This document shows, piece by piece, positions 5,248-5,534 of a stretch of 5,534 nucleotides of DNA. Origin of the DNA: Deltaproteobacteria bacterium (lineage in GTDB: Bacteria > Myxococcota_A > Polyangia > HGW-17). Position 1 is the first letter of the stretch, and every line of letters begins with the position of its first letter. Both the position numbers and the translations under genes were made by a program. A model generated the notes under the pieces. The model was not told where the DNA came from. It searched no databases and saw only the letters and a program-made list of their open reading frames with translations. The stretch lies in the NCBI GenBank assembly GCA_003249585.1, contig QKIM01000669.1, positions 1 through 5,534 on the forward strand, given 5' to 3'.

Positions 5248-5534
5248 CCACCTACCCTGACATCTTCCTGCGAAATATTCACAAAACCTACGGACGCGGC
5301 CGGGCGGAATACCACGCCCTCAAGGGCATCGACTGCGTCATCGAGGCCGGCGACTTCGTAGCCATCATGGGGCCCAGCGGCTCCGGGAAATCCACGCTAA
5401 TGAACATCCTGGGCTGCCTGGACACCGCCTCCAGCGGGGAGTACTCCTTCAAAGGGGTCCGGGTTGACTGGCTCAACCGCAATGAGCGCGCCCTGCTCCG
5501 GCGGTACCAGCTGGGCTTCATCTTCCAGGGCTTC
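5244..5534 (+). CDS. MacB/LolD-type ABC transporter ATPase (5' part only)
   Basis: The first 97 codons of an ABC ATPase; the right edge cuts it just after the Q-loop. ATG 5244 overlaps the adaptor stop (ATGA) and has GGAG five bases upstream. Visible parts: a beta-strand start IFLRNIHKTYGRG with Tyr16 as probable A-loop aromatic, ALKGID (25-30), Walker A GPSGSGKST (43-51), LMNILGCLDTASSGEY (52-67), and LGFIFQGF (90-97) with Gln95 as the Q-loop glutamine. The sequence STLMNILGCLD is characteristic of the MacB/LolD/FtsE-like group of nucleotide-binding domains. ABC signature, Walker B and H-loop lie outside the window. In E. coli MacB the ATPase is fused to a four-helix permease, while YknYZ-like systems split them; which applies here cannot be seen. 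It would power the pump encoded by the two preceding genes. Confidence 0.9.
   Translation, partial: MTTYPDIFLRNIHKTYGRGRAEYHALKGIDCVIEAGDFVAIMGPSGSGKSTLMNILGCLDTASSGEYSFKGVRVDWLNRNERALLRRYQLGFIFQGF

Larger units (their letters stand above)
2480..5534 (+). other. Tripartite MacAB-TolC-like efflux operon
   Basis: Outer-membrane factor, adaptor and ATPase genes lie on one strand in that order with no intergenic bases: both junctions are ATGA, four-base overlaps at 3949-3952 and 5244-5247. This arrangement implies one transcript and coupled translation, so the parts are made together. The outer-membrane gene comes first, unlike E. coli, where macAB relies on the unlinked tolC. Such pumps export macrolides, peptides, lipopeptides or other large periplasmic molecules; the substrate cannot be inferred. 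No regulator or terminator for the operon is visible. Confidence 0.85.

Noticed and set aside
1..5534. CRISPR array, tRNA, rRNA, complete insertion sequence
   Set aside because: No regularly spaced identical repeats, no tRNA-like or rRNA sequence and no transposase frame were seen. The tandem repeats in 442-1347 are diverged protein-coding units.

Overview
The window comes from a high-GC, Gram-negative-type bacterium. Two things point to Myxococcota or a related former deltaproteobacterial lineage: the left-hand gene joins six tandem cysteine-rich repeats of the 'CGDG…E.CD' kind to RCC1 repeats, a style of surface lipoprotein common in that group, and the coding sequence is GC-rich (roughly 65-75% by hand count on sampled lines). 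The assignment is an inference from repeat style and composition; no taxonomic marker gene is present.

Layout. (1) Positions 1-1428, minus strand: the first 476 codons of a secreted, probably lipid-anchored protein. It has a signal peptide, six ~50-residue six-cysteine repeats, then at least three RCC1 blades, and runs off the left edge. (2) Positions 1441-2186: a gene-poor, AT-richer stretch between divergent transcription units, ending at about 2077-2177 in a cluster of short palindromes and direct repeats around GGACAG/CTGTCC and TGTCCATGG. (3) Positions 2187-2312, plus strand: a 41-codon open tail with strongly coding-like codon use, ending in TAG and lacking a start, probably the 3' remnant of a lost gene. 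Two hairpins follow. (4) Positions 2480-5534, plus strand: a tightly packed operon of three genes: a NodT-type outer-membrane efflux lipoprotein, a MacA-like periplasmic adaptor, and the start of a MacB/LolD-type ABC ATPase, which is cut by the right edge. Both junctions are ATGA overlaps, where the next start codon overlaps the previous stop.

The three plus-strand genes together encode a tripartite ABC efflux system of the MacA-MacB-TolC type. The ATPase (with its permease, fused or downstream and not visible) would drive export, the adaptor would bridge the periplasm, and the NodT/TolC-like channel would open the outer membrane. The substrate cannot be read from the sequence. No regulator lies in the window. 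The left gene is transcribed divergently and nothing links its function to the pump.

I found no convincing previously undescribed system. The points most worth a second look are the orphan coding tail at 2187-2312, the palindrome cluster beside it, the mutated cysteine in repeat 3 of the lipoprotein, and the drop in GC at the boundary between its two domains.
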